DNA from: Agrypnia vestita
Taxonomy: Eukaryota; Arthropoda; Insecta; Trichoptera; Phryganeidae
Reading direction: 5' to 3'
Assembly (NCBI GenBank): GCA_016648135.1
Contig: JADDOH010022998.1
Coordinates: 1 to 64,000 of the forward strand
Length of the DNA stretch: 64,000 nucleotides
The notes beneath the pieces were generated by a model that saw only the letters and a list, made by a program, of their open reading frames with translations, was not told where the DNA came from and made no database searches. A program made the position numbers and the translations under genes. Positions 1 to 11,600 of this stretch are shown here, piece by piece (within the stretch, counting starts at the first letter, position 1; each line of letters begins with the position of its first letter).

Positions 1-658
1 AGGCAGCAGTTCATTATCAAAATAATTATATAATTATACACATATCTTATTTTTTTATTAGTGTAATATTTTATACAATATATAGATCATGCATCATTTA
101 TATCTTTTACATTTGGTTTTTCACTGTAATTTTCCAAAAAAGAGACAAGCTCTTGTGCTCGGAGAGGGACATCACTTTTTTTTAAAAACATTATTGTTTT
201 TTTAAATGTTCATTTAATTTCTTTTTTGATAGTTATATGTCTTTTAGCTGTTTGATTTCTGTAGGAAGATTATTAAAGTTTTTTATGCCTAAATATATGT
301 AGTTTTATTGGTATTTTAAAGTTATTTTGGTGTCTTAAAGATGTGCTTGTTTCGAATTGTTTAATGTTGTGTTCTTTCACAAAGTCAATAATCAATATCT
401 TTTTATAAATATTTTCTAATTTATTAATGTTTATTAGAATAATGAGTTTTGTACACACATTTGTGAACCAAAAATGATACCTATATAATACACATGTACA
501 GTACATTTAAAGGATTCTTTTGTTTTTACAATGTTTTGTAATAAAGTATGTATTAAAAATCTTTAAATATATAATATTCACTTTATCCATAAACCTTTTA
601 CCTATACCTATGACCTATGACACATCCTGGATGATGTACATATAATTATTTATAAATC
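1..658. other. AT-rich stretch without recognisable gene
   Basis: Very AT-rich, with no coding pattern, no terminal repeat that I can pair, and no recognisable RNA gene. The short open frame at 273-506 on the minus strand is low-complexity and unsupported. The left end of the neighbouring Harbinger element should lie here, but no terminal inverted repeat was recognised. Confidence 0.5.
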
Positions 659-1706
659 TTAATTAAAATATGAAATTAAAGCATTCCTTCTTAGTTGGCC
701 CCCCGCAAGCCAGTTATTATTTTGTGAAATATTAGCACTATCCTCTGATCTCTCTTCATCTGAGCTTTCTTCAGAATCTGAATCTTCTGGTGTTTCCTCA
801 TTATGATGAATTGCCATGTTATGCAGAACAGCGCAGCTATAAATTATGTGTGCTGCTTTCACAGGATCATAATGCAAGGTTCTATGTTTTAACAAACATC
901 TAAATCTACTTTTTAAAATACCATTTAAATGTTCTACGGTATTTCTCACTTTAGCGTGAATCTTATTATACCGAGCTTCGGAGGTACCTTGGGTTGCATT
1001 CTGAACCGGCACCATAAGCCAAGGTTCAAGGGGGTAGCCTGAATCTCCAATTAAAATTTGTGGGTTGTGAGTTGTAATATATTGATCTCTTAGATATTGT
1101 TTTATGTTCGAAGACATCCAAATAGCAGAGTCATGAACTGAGCCTGGAAAGCGAGCATTAATATTGGTTATCTTCATAGATGCATCACATATTATCTGTA
1201 CATTTATGCTGAAGTATCCTTTGCGACTGAAGTACAGAGCTCCTGGGTATATTGGGTGAATGGATGGTGGTGACAATGGATATGTGGGTGCAATCTATTA
1301 CTCCTATTGTATCAGGGATATTAAACTTTGTAAAGAATTGCATTTGGGTTGTCCTCACTTCCTCTTGTGTTCGGGGGAACGTGATCCATTCATGCATCAG
1401 ATGTGAAACGATGGCTCTTGTTGTTTTGGTAATGCTTCTGCTGACTGTCGTCTGACTCATCCCGAAATTATGAGAACCCCCGACGTCAAGCTGATAGCTA
1501 CCACGGCCATAAAAATGTAGAGTTACGAGTATTTTCAATATGTTTGGCACCGCAGTACTTCTAATTGGTGGTTCAAAATATGGCTCCAAAACATTAACCA
1601 AGTATCGGACAGCTGGTTTACTTAATCTAAAATATTTAATGAAATTCCTTTCTGGCAGGTCAAATGGATTGCTAGCGTCCCGCAAACTTTTATGCATCAA
1701 TATCAA
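659..1706 (-). pseudogene. PIF/Harbinger-type transposase (HARBI1-like), frameshifted
   Basis: Two overlapping minus-strand frames make one DDE transposase of the PIF/Harbinger family, an endonuclease that cuts and pastes its element in the nucleus. The upstream piece (1706 to about 1270) has the N-terminal helical part and ends in GVIDCTHI, which carries the first catalytic Asp. The downstream piece (about 1276 to 659) carries GDSGYPL (second Asp) and NTVEHLNG (catalytic Glu), then an acidic Ser/Glu-rich tail. The frame changes near 1260-1276, where the protein sense continues from one frame into the other, so a single indel breaks the gene. Length (about 340 aa when read across) fits the family. 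All three catalytic residues survive, so the break may be recent. No SANT/Myb partner ORF was seen nearby. Family assignment is confident; activity is not expected. Confidence 0.85.
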
Positions 1707-1861
1707 TTTTCTCCTGAAAATATTTTTGATAATTATTATAGGAAATATATTTTAAAATGAAAAATAATACTTATATATCAAAATATAAGTATCTTACTTT
1801 CTTTGTTCTTCTTGAAACTCGTAATTCAAAGCATCTAATAAAAGTAAATCAACAATTCGAA

Positions 1862-2052
1862 ATAACTCCCGCTAAAAATTTAGCGCCATCATATTCCCAC
1901 CCGATAAAAATATGACGTTTAGCGGCCGAGTTTAAAGCGTCCGTCAATTTTTTAGCGGAAATGTGAGTTACGGAATACGAAATTGACAAAAATGGCGTTA
2001 ATTTTTTTTAACGGCCTCTTAAATTTAGCGGTTTGCTTAGGGAATCGGGGTC
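1862..2052. repeat. Probable right terminal region of the Harbinger element
   Basis: Upstream of the transposase 5' end lies a block with repeated TTTAGCGG/CCGCTAAA words in both orientations (for example at 1869-1884, 1916-1926 and 2010-2035). It ends in the GC-rich string TTAGGGAATCGGGG. Directly after it begins sequence homologous to the middle of the hAT MITE at 34565-35451, so a TE boundary lies at about 2052. Subterminal repeats are usual for Harbinger elements. The matching left end was not found, so the assignment is an inference. Confidence 0.4.
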
Positions 2053-2605
2053 TAGGTTTGCTTGTCTATTATTTTTTATTTGATTTTTTGTGATGTCACG
2101 TGCGACGATTCGGTGAATTCCCAATTTTACGCTGTATAAAATAAAACAATTCTGTTTAATTATTTTATTTTTTATTGAACTAATATTTTACTGCTTACAC
2201 CTGATATTGTTGTGTACACCTACTTCTTTCTTTATTATATATAGAAAGAAGTATATAAAACAATATGTAAAAGCCTATAATGTGCGTAAACAAATAAATA
2301 ATAAAATATTTATTTTTACATATAAGCACAAGTAGCGGTTTTACTTTCCCCGAAACTATATTCCTTCGAACTTCTTTAAATTTTAAAAATTAACGTCATA
2401 AAAATAGCCAACGGTTGAGCCGTCGAGAAGCGTCGCGTTGAACCGTAGACAGTTGACCATCGTCCCGATGTTTAGTTAGAACGTCCGCGTAACGAAGTTG
2501 ACGCGTCAACTAGTTGACGAATTCAACTAGTTGATCGTCTCGTCGATGGATGGACGTGGACGGTCTCGTTTCGTCGACGGTAAATACGTCGACGACCAAT
2601 CCCTA
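2053..2605 (+). repeat. Truncated copy of the hAT MITE found complete at 34565-35451
   Basis: The sequence follows the right two-thirds of the 34565-35451 element closely. It includes the GTATAAAATAAAACAATTCT block and the ending with repeated GTCGACG/CGTCGACG words. It finishes in ACCAATCCCTA, one base off the terminal repeat CCCATCCCTA of the complete copy. The left third is missing, replaced by the presumed Harbinger end. No transposase is encoded. Confidence 0.8.
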
Positions 2606-2657
2606 ACGACAACTAGCGACTGATGGCGGCGACGACAACTAGCGACTGATGGCGGCG
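2606..2657. repeat. 26-bp unit repeated exactly twice
   Basis: Units 2606-2631 and 2632-2657 are identical and lie directly outside the hAT MITE end. Each contains GACAACTAGCGACTGATGG. It is a local tandem duplication, possibly a relic of repair after insertion. Confidence 0.9.
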
Positions 2658-2894
2658 ACAAACTGTCATTCTTTCTCTCAAAAGTTTCGCGCTTCGTAAC
2701 GAGTGCCGTCTGGCGGCGTAAAACACAAACAAAATATATCAAATAAGCGACGTAATTCGAACGATGAATGCGGTAAAATGGTGGACATAGAAACGATCGA
2801 TGCGATCTATTTTTGTATGAAATGAATTCGGACTAGAAGAAATAAACGATACATCCGGGAAAACGATTATTCGAGGAACGATAGATAGAGGTTT

Positions 2895-3245
2895 CACTGT
2901 ATTATAATAGTCTTCAAATAAAATCAAATATATGACAGTACTGTCAGAGTAAAATTTATATTAAACATAAATATTCCAATCAAATTAAAAGGCGTGATAA
3001 TTTCAGAATGATGGCATGAACATGTTATTATTGAAGATAACATGTTCATCCCATTAGTAACTGATTTGATTTTTATGAAAAAGTGTAGTTAACTGTTCAT
3101 CCCTATGATTTGAACATGTTCTAATTATTTTTAAGTTCTGAACTTAATTCCAATGGAAAGAACGTACAATATTTAGTTTAGACGGCTAATTAACTTATTT
3201 TTGACAAAAATGTTAGTTAACAACTTCTTGCCATGGGGTCTTCAA
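2895..3245. repeat. Left arm of a long imperfect inverted repeat
   Basis: This arm matches the reverse complement of 6653-6942 over most of its length, for example AACATGTTATTATTGAAGAT near 3021 and GTTAGTTAACAACTTCTTGCC at 3211-3231. The left arm has about 40 extra bases near 3095-3135. A direct copy of the inner end (GTTAGTTAACAACTTCTTGC) recurs at 7304. The arms enclose about 3.4 kb with no coding frame of its own apart from the inserted Tigger relic. Confidence 0.8.
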
Positions 3246-3765
3246 GTTTAAGTGATATATTTTATGACCTGAAGATCTCTTCTACGGAGATCTAGTCCAT
3301 AATATAAAATAATAAATTATTTCTGAAAAATGTAATATTCATATCAACATTATTAAATTTTAAACGTTAATATTTTTTTAATATTATATTACAAGTTTAA
3401 TTATAATCATTTTCTATTTCCATATTTTTACATTCACTAAGCCTATAAATAAATCAGGTCTTGACAATCAGAACTAAGTTTACAATGTATTTTATTATTC
3501 ATATACATAATTATAAAAACTATTAATAATCCATTCAAGTCTTGTTCTTATATTTTATATAATATGATAATTTGAATAATAAATTATTTGAGGATTTTGG
3601 CACTTAAATATTACACACATAATCATAATTATTATAAATATCACATAAATATTACACACATAATCATAATTAAAAAATAATTAACAAAGCGGAATTTTTA
3701 AGAATTACATATTTGAGTTTTTCATCACTTATCAACAATTCATGGGGTAAATACACTTGGCTATA

Positions 3766-4841
3766 CAGTAGATTATCCGAATGCCGATCAACCGCTTATC
3801 CGAACTACTACGCCCGTCCGACCCCGCGTGCGCGGATTTACTCTCCCACCTCCCGTACTACAGTGCTCGTGCACTTTGTTAATTGTACTCGTATGTCACT
3901 TCCAAGTAACCACTAGTCGATAAACTAAATTTTGCCGCGTGAAAGTAAACTCGAAAGAAAATCACGCCCTCAAAAACGTTTACAATGCAGACGAAACCGG
4001 GCTCAATTGGAAAGCTTTGCCACGTAAAACTCTTGCTTCACGTCGTGAATTAACAGCACTCGGTCCTAAAATAAGCAAGGATCGTATCACTGCCTTAGAA
4101 TGTGCTAATGCTACTGGCAGCCACCGTTTGCCCATGCTTGTAATTGGTAAAAGCAAGAAACCACATTGTATCAAACACGTTAATATGTCTGCGATGCCTA
4201 TCGTTTACACTTCGCAATTCGCAAAAGAGTGCTTGGATGGATCATACAATTTTCATGGAATGGTTTACAGAAACTTTTATTTCAATTTCAATTCATATAC
4301 CCTCTGTAAAAGCCCATCAATTAAAAATGATAAAAGAGAGAAAACATTATGGCTTCTTGGTAACGCCTCAATTCATCCATCATGTGACATCTTAAATGGA
4401 AAAGACGAATAAATAAAAGTCATGTTCCTTCCACCTAACATGCCTTCATTATTACAGCCCATGGATCAAGGCATTATTGAGACATTCAAACGGTATTATA
4501 GAAAAGAATTGTTACGTAAGTTACTTTTGGAAAAAGAGGAGAGAGAAGAAAGCCTGATAAGAAATCATAAAAAGATTGATTTGAAAGATGCGTTCTACAT
4601 GATCAGAGCGGCATGGGACAGTATAAAGTAGCAGAATTTGAATACTTTTAATACATGTTTCATTACAAGATTGTCTGCACTTTTTTGGGTTTAATTCCTA
4701 TTTGTCATTAAAGATATAAATGTAAATATGGTTTTCATTCACCTGTACGTACTGTAAAAATGGCTGAATCGATTATCCGAAAATACCGGTTTTCCGAAAA
4801 CCCACGTCCCCCAATTAGTTCGGATAATGGACGCTCTACTG
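3766..4841 (+). mobile_element. Tigger/pogo DNA transposon, internally deleted
   Basis: The element starts CAGTAGATTATCCGAA after a TA at 3764-3765 and ends TTCGGATAATGGACGCTCTACTG before a TA at 4842-4843. This gives inverted ends and a TA target duplication as expected for Tc1/mariner-pogo elements. Total length is 1076 bp, compared with about 2.5 kb for full Tiggers. The 5' part coding for the CENP-B-like DNA-binding domain is deleted. Confidence 0.85.
3939..4631 (+). pseudogene. Tigger transposase remnant (DDE_1/Jerky-like)
   Basis: The DDE half of a pogo/Tigger transposase remains. The first Asp is in YNADETGLNWKALP (about 3978-4020). The second catalytic region is decayed: WLLGNASIHP stands where the family has LLxDNAPSHP, so the key Asp is now Gly. 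The third Asp is in FLPPNMPSLLQPMDQG (4422-4470). The frame slips out near 4217 and back near 4330, because the neighbouring frame reads SAWMDHTIFMEWF and IPSVKAHQL, as in the family. A stop codon (4410-4412) interrupts the DDE region. The N-terminal helix-turn-helix is absent. It is dead. Confidence 0.85.
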
Positions 4842-5342
4842 TATTTTGAAAATAAAAAGATTGTTATTTTGATGATTTTTACACCAACACTCAAAAATAA
4901 ACAATACGTAGATTTACGACGGTCCGCCTTATTTGGTAATTACTATCCCAACACTCAAAAATGGATGAGACATATTTTTTATGCCTGTGTAATTACTTAA
5001 TTAATTTATATTTATGACTTTTTTGATTATAGATGAGACCTTTGGAAAGTAGTCGTGAATCTACATGGTCTAATTAGTGTGATATGTTTGAGGGGAATAT
5101 GAAGTATAAGTCATTCATAGATAATTTTCATTAAAATGGCACATAAAGCATTTTAAATTATATCATCGATATCAATATTTGTTACATATAGATACATGGA
5201 TTGTAATGTTGGACCCACACGGTGACTGGGTTTTAAAAACACATGTTTATTTGATGTCGAAGTGATATTTATATCATCACGCAAACCAATCATTGCAATC
5301 TGGAGTTTTATCTTAAATATAAGTTTTTCACGAATATTATAT

Positions 5343-6043
5343 AAGGGACCATTCATAAATTACATCACACGGTAAGGGGGGGGGGGAGGGGGTGAACAAA
5401 GTGTGACATGTGTTTATTAGATCTTTAAATAAAATATCACTTTGTTTGACACCACTTTATTGAGTTAATACTAACTAGTTTCGGTTCACAGCTCAACCTT
5501 CATCAGGGTTGAATATTACTAATTAAAAACAGAATCACAAAAAAGCATTGAGGGAAGAAAGAGACGGAATGAAAATAATGAAAAATAAATAATTTTTATA
5601 AAGGGAATAATATTCCCTTATGTACTAGATTTAAGATCTAAAATTTAAGGAGATAGATTTAAGATTTAAAAATAGCTGTATGATACAAATATTTTTTTTT
5701 TTTTTTGACATGACAAAGGAATGGGTTCAAAGTCCATGAACACAAGATGATTATAGTTTGAATTGTTTACTTGTGTTATGTTTTGTAATATGTATTTCTA
5801 AAATGCACATTTTATTGTTGATTTTATTAAAAAATATTTTATTTAGAAATATATAAATAATTTTGGAATTGCTGTTTAAATTTGATAATTTCTAAATTTT
5901 AAATTGAAAAATTTGTGACGTCACACCAGGAGGGGGGTCACACAAATGTGACCACCTGACGAGGACGGGAGAGGGGGGCTTCAAAAATCATGAAATTCAT
6001 ATTCATGTAATATATAGATTCACATAATATATGGATGGCCCCT
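5343..6043. mobile_element. MITE-like element with imperfect inverted ends
   Basis: The left end AGGGACCATTCATAAATTAC and the right end (reverse complement AGGGGCCATCCATATATTAT) are imperfect inverted repeats. Both are followed inward by G-run/TGTGACGTCACA-type sequence (left 5365-5410, right 5925-5975). No coding potential. It holds an inserted hammerhead-like sequence (5448-5530). The superfamily and target duplication are unclear. Confidence 0.5.
5448..5530 (-). ncRNA. Hammerhead-ribozyme-like motif (minus strand)
   Basis: On the minus strand the conserved core CTGATGA is followed by a stem (GGTT / AACC) and then GAAAC and the self-complementary CTAG. This is the order of a type I hammerhead: core box 1, stem II, GAAA box, minimal stem III. 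Flanking bases (TAATATT upstream, AGTATTA downstream) could form stem I. Such hammerheads with tiny stem III are known from Penelope-like elements and other retroelements of animals. Cleavage activity cannot be judged from sequence. Confidence 0.5.
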
Positions 6044-6061
6044 AATAGTACTAATGTTATC

Positions 6062-6309
6062 TTAACCCTTTGCACTCAAAAGTTTTTTGGTATGTTATTA
6101 CTTGTTTCTCGATAAAATTCCTTAACTTATTGCTATTTAATTGTACTAATATGATTCTGGTTATATTGTATTGAAAACTAAAAAACCCAATATATTAAAA
6201 ATATTGAGAAATAAATCTTTATTTTCTTGCAACCGTAGCGGCGGCACTCGAGTAATATGGCAAACCATGCATGCAACCTCTATGGCGGCAATCGAGTGCT
6301 AAGGGTTAA
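6062..6309. mobile_element. piggyBac-type MITE with TTAA target sites
   Basis: The element 6066-6305 (240 bp) starts CCCTTTGCACTC and ends GAGTGCTAAGGG, flanked on both sides by TTAA (6062-6065 and 6306-6309). This is the diagnostic target of piggyBac elements. It is non-coding. A relative sits at 19588-19874. Confidence 0.85.
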
Positions 6310-6652
6310 AATTTGGTAAAAATCAGTTTGTTTTACACACATCTACATATTCATCTGAAGAGTGAAAATATTAAATTAAAGCCCATATTTTCATCACAAT
6401 AATTTAAATATTGATATTTCTTGATATAACATATGTCTTGATGTTTCTCTATTTTTGAGTGTGGGGATAACAATCACGAATTAACAATTTTGTTATTTTC
6501 AGAATACGATTACAATTTACTTTTGGAAATAATAATGAAGTTCAATATAAAATAAATCATTGTCAATTAGGAATCAAAATACAATGTTACTGTACGATGA
6601 AATAGACATATGTTTAGCATGTCCGCAAATAAAAATATGATAATTGAAGAAC

Positions 6653-6942
6653 CCAGGCAAGAAGTTGTTAACTAACATTTATGTCAAAAATGAGTTAAAC
6701 TACACTAACTAAACTAAAAAATGGACGCTCTTTCCATTGGAAATAAGTTCAGAACTACACTTTTTCATAAAAATCAAATCAGTTACTAATGGGAAGAACA
6801 TGTTATCTTCAATAATAACATGTTCATGCCATCATTCTGAAATTAACACGCCTTTTAATTTGATTGGAATATTTATGGTTAATATAAATTTTACTCTGGC
6901 AGTGATATATTTGTTTTTATTTGAAGACTATTATAATATGTA
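6653..6942. repeat. Right arm of the long inverted repeat
   Basis: Reverse-complement partner of 2895-3245. The match includes AATTTGATTGGAATATTTAT and ATCTTCAATAATAACATGTT. The outer flanks on both sides share TATAATAGTCTTCAAATAAA (as reverse complement on this side), so the arms may extend slightly further. Confidence 0.8.
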
Positions 6943-8440
6943 TGTACTTATATATTATTAATTAACAAGCCAGGAATTTTATAATTTTGGATAATGAATG
7001 GTAAAAACGGATAGCATTTGAAGGGTTGTTTGATATTCGTGTTTTACCAATTTTAAAAAGGTGTTATTCTATTAAAAATGAGTTCCAGAGGCGAAAATGG
7101 CAAAAAATGGTTGTTAACTACATTTTTTTAGGGAAAATTAGTATATTTTTATTTTTTTGTGCATAAATGCGTTTTTTTACTTTGTAAATACTTTTAGGAT
7201 ATTTTAGTGACATAAATAAAATAAAAATAATCTTGAATTAGCAATAAAACATATTTTTCAAAGGCGAAATGCAAATGTCTAATTATCTCAAAATGACTCG
7301 AATGTTAGTTAACAACTTCTTGCCATGGGATCTTCAACTGATAAAAGTGAACATTTGTTACAGAGCTCTAACATATGAACTAAACTTTAAACATTAGTAA
7401 ATTATTGATCTAAATAAATAATATACAAGGGCTGTATTATAAGTGCCCGTTTTGATAAGGGAAGGAAACTTTTTAAATTTATTTCTCAACTTCTTTAAAC
7501 CATTATTCAATTGACATGTTTAAAATCTCTCTGATCTTCACCCGGCACTCTGCTAACATGATATAGTCTCATAACACAATATGTTTTCCATATCTTTTGG
7601 AGTCACCTCAATCCAACGGCCTAAGTACTCTTCATCGAAAACAGATATTCGACCACCCTTAAATTCATTCAATCAATATCTGTTGGTAGCCATTCTTATA
7701 AATCCAAAAAAAGAAGCGAATTTGCTATTTTTCCATGATTGCGAACAAACACAAACTTACCCAGTTTCAACAGTTATCAAAACAAAACCACTCGATAAAT
7801 CGGTCTAAAATTTTGTGATCAAAGTCAATATCAGTCGTAAGAATATAAAATAAAAAAATATAAAATATAAGATAAAAAAAAGAAGATAAGATAAACACAG
7901 ATACAACTTCCTATATCATTAAAATGGGGTACTGTCTAGTAGTAGAGGGCAAGGGCGTGCAGTGAGTACTTTGAAGTATGACTTTTTCGTTAATATAAAT
8001 TTTGAAAAAAAAAAATGTATCTTGCAATACTTCTATCACAATTTTTATCATATTGTTCAGAAATTCATAAATCATAATATATACCTACATAAATCATAAA
8101 TTTTAATTTCAATTTTTTTTGTCAAAATATATATATTGATATGTGCAGTTTGCATGATACTCCGCAGCTGCTCGCAAAGGCGCGTATCGCCTCCAGAAAT
8201 ATTCTCATAGTGTGGCGGCGGTGTGTATATACATCGGCTCCCCTCCATGACAAATTGTGAGATTCTTTCTTACTATACTGATAGATCTAGTACTGTTCAA
8301 TGCACATATTTGTTGTCTCGTTATATAAATAAATTTGTTTCTCAACGAGCCTTTCACAGAGTCCGATTGATATTAATAAATATTGTCATGCTTCTATGCA
8401 CTCCCTGCATGCGCCTGGTATAAAGTACGGCACACATTTA
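6943..8440. other. Intergenic region, no gene recognised
   Basis: AT-rich. A direct copy of the inner end of the 2895-3245 repeat lies at 7303-7345. The open frame at 7581-7808 has no recognisable domain. A GC-richer patch at 8160-8230 was checked on both strands without finding an exon. Confidence 0.5.
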
Positions 8441-8623
8441 TCACATGATTGGTCTCACCAAATGTATTCCTGTCTCCTTCAAATGTTTAAATTGAATAAG
8501 GAGTACATTACTTCTCGTATGAACAAAAAGATTGTGGCAACCGTGTTCTTCGGAGATATCAAAACCCAGGATTGGTTTAGAATCTTCGTTAGGGAGAATG
8601 TGCTGGTACAGGGGATTCTTGAG
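8441..8623 (-). CDS. F-box gene exon 7 (preferred last exon)
   Basis: Acceptor GACTTTGCAG, then CTC AAG AAT in phase 0. It encodes LKNPLYQHILPNEDSKPILG and HNLFVHTRSNVLLIQFKHL and ends at TGA (8443-8441). The beta pattern matches the preceding exons, so this is preferred over the short exon at 9446-9399. A GTGAGACC donor 15 codons-equivalents before the stop region (at the CATTTG/GTGAG junction) could lead to a further exon, but none was found downstream. Confidence 0.72.
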   Translation of the reverse strand, partial: LKNPLYQHILPNEDSKPILGFDISEEHGCHNLFVHTRSNVLLIQFKHLKETGIHLVRPIM

Positions 8624-11600
8624 CTGCAAAGTCAGCAAGTCGCAGATTTCACGTACGTAGTACAGTTTTATCTAAATAAAAGATTATATTTGTTCATCAT
8701 CAAATCCATCAAGAAAATCAAAAATTCATTTGCTTCAATACAACTCAAATAAAATGATAAAAAAAATACTTTTTTTAATTTTTCCAAGGTTTTTATCATT
8801 TTATTTGACTTGTATTAAAGCGAATGAACTTTTCATAATTGACATAAGTTACTGTAATGATAGTTCATTTCTTTGCAAAAAATAAATCAGAATTATTGAA
8901 AAAAAATGCAAACTTTGATATTGCATATCTCCATAACTATTGATATTATGTCGTGGTTGCTTGAACATTTTAGACTCATAACATAGGCAGGAATATACCG
9001 GCCAAGTTTCTGCTGCTAGCTCTGGTACACCCTGTATTTCGACGGTCCCTATGCATACCTCCATATATACATTTTACGATCTTAAGCTTATCGGTTTACT
9101 CTTATATTTTCTTATAAAAAGTTTAATTTTCGTTTAATATTTTCTCTTTTTATTGAATTTTTTTTTGCATTGTCCAAAATATAGAGTGGATGGTTTAAGG
9201 TAGTTAAAACAAAAAAGAATTTTTGCAGATTTGACAGCATACATAGGGACCGTCAATATGGTAGTATAATATGTAGTATCAAAATATGATATTCATGTTT
9301 GGTCTACTGCAGCGATAGTGCATCTATGAAACAGAGACGAAAAATTTGGTTTCCAAAATTGTATAAATGAATTAACAACGTCACATATAAAAGTTTCATC
9401 ATTTCTTTGTCGGGGGTTTGAACATATTCCTACCCTCAAGATAATCCTGTTTTCACAGTGTAAGCATATAGCTTAGTTTCAAAAAATGTCATAAGAATAC
9501 TGATGTGAGGTGTGTTTCATGTATGCATGTAAATGTGTCTTACCTCTCCCCAATGTGTGCCGATAAATAAAATATTTCCATGTAATAAGATACTTGTTAC
9601 TTCCATCTCGAGTGTATACTTTTTTAAGGATGTGCCATTTTCAATGCTTACAAAGAGGAAAGCATTATCTGGAAAAAAATAAGAGACCCTCGATTAAATA
9701 GAATACTTAGAACTACGAACAGGACTTGAAACCGACCAGCATATTAGTATTTCCTGATGTGACTTCCTGCAGATATTGACAAACTTTAAAACATCGAGTA
9801 TGTTTTAAAATATAACAATTTTAACTAGCAGTTAAACAATCGGCTATCGGAAGCAATATTGGTCGCTGCGCGGCAATTAGAGGCTGTAATTGGCTAGTAG
9901 CCACAGATTTACACTAGACGGCCACTTAGCGGCCGTCGAGTGTAAACTTTTTCAATGTAAATAATTTGTATTTGTGTATCTTATGTATGGGAAGCGTGTA
10001 CTCTAGGGACATAAGGGTAAGAAAGATATTGAAAGGAGGGTGACTGTGAGAAACAAAGTGAATGATACTCCAAACGCAATTATCGTATTTAGGGATTTGT
10101 CATCTGAAACACGACTACTGGAACATTACAGAATTCTGGAGCCAACACTAATGTACGTAGTGAAGCCTGAAATTGGCAAAATAAGAATAAAAGTAGACTA
10201 AATGCAGGTGCTCAGGGGCATTAGCATAAAATCCATGTACAATGATGAGTGAGGAAAAAGTATGAAAATATATGAGGCCAGTATTGAAGGCAAAGAAACA
10301 GAGAGCAACAGCCAAGGACCTGACGTGATAAGTTGCGCATTATATTGTGATATTACGGCCTTGTTCGAAACTTCAACGAGCGTACATGAGAAGATATATG
10401 AAAGTGAACGAGGCAAGAATGGCATTCTAATCTCTCTGCCTAACCCCACCTAAACCTACGAAGAAAATTGTGCAATACTAAGTTAGTTTAATAAATCCAA
10501 AACTTAAAATAAAAATAAGTCTAAAACCAAAAAAAACACAATGGTTGGCCCTGGAAACACTTATTTTGGATTATACAGATTGTTTGGACAACCAACCAAT
10601 TATGAAACAATATGAATGCTACTCGCATGTATTTATCATAAACATTATTATCGTGATAAACATAACATTATCCTAATTTCATGTTTTTTTGTATTATTTA
10701 CATCTCAAGGATTGCTTGTATTGATCAATATATATTTTTAAAATGTTATTTAAAATATGCGCTCACTACAGAATTGCATCCAAACAAACAAGTAGTATCA
10801 ACGTTTGACGATTTATACTAGTAACGTAAGAATATTGTTGCTTTTTTTTTGTATTTTTTTTTTATATAAAAAAAAATTATTTATAAAAAAGTATTTTGAG
10901 CTACAATATGATTAATTTATGGAAAATTCTTAGTGAGTTAATAGAGTAAAAAAAACTTATTTAATTACAGTTTACCTTGACTTACATTTGATTTCATCAA
11001 AATACAGAGTGTCTCATAGTTAGTAGCAAAAACTTTACAGGTGGGTTGATAATGAGTCGAAAATGTTCAAGCAAACATGACCTAATACCATTAGTTATGG
11101 AGACATGCAATATCAAAAATTGCATTTTTTTTCAATATTTCTGACTTCTTTTTTTCAAAAACTTGAACTATCATTACAGTAACTTATATGATTATGAAAA
11201 ATTCATTCGCTATAATACAAGTCGAACAAAATGGTAAAAACCTTGTAATTTTTTACAATTGATATAAGTTACTGTAATGATAGTTTAACTTTTTGCTAAA
11301 AATAAATAAGAAATATTGAAAAAAATGCAAACATTGATATCGCATATCTCCATAACTATTGATACTAGGTCATGGTTGCTTGAAAATTTTTGACTCAACG
11401 TCAAGACAGGAATCCATCTGTAAAGTTTTGCTACTAGCTATGAGACACCCTGCACATCTTGAGCAGCGAACAGACTCAAAATATCACAGTCCTCCATTAG
11501 CAGTGAAAATATATAATGAATTTTGATATACAATGTACTAATTTTATTAAATTTGAGAACACTTACTGCTGTATATAAGATTATTTCCATCAAACAAGTA

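Noticed and set aside
7581..7808. 75-codon open frame on the plus strand
   Set aside because: No recognisable domain, no splice sites, no neighbour support.
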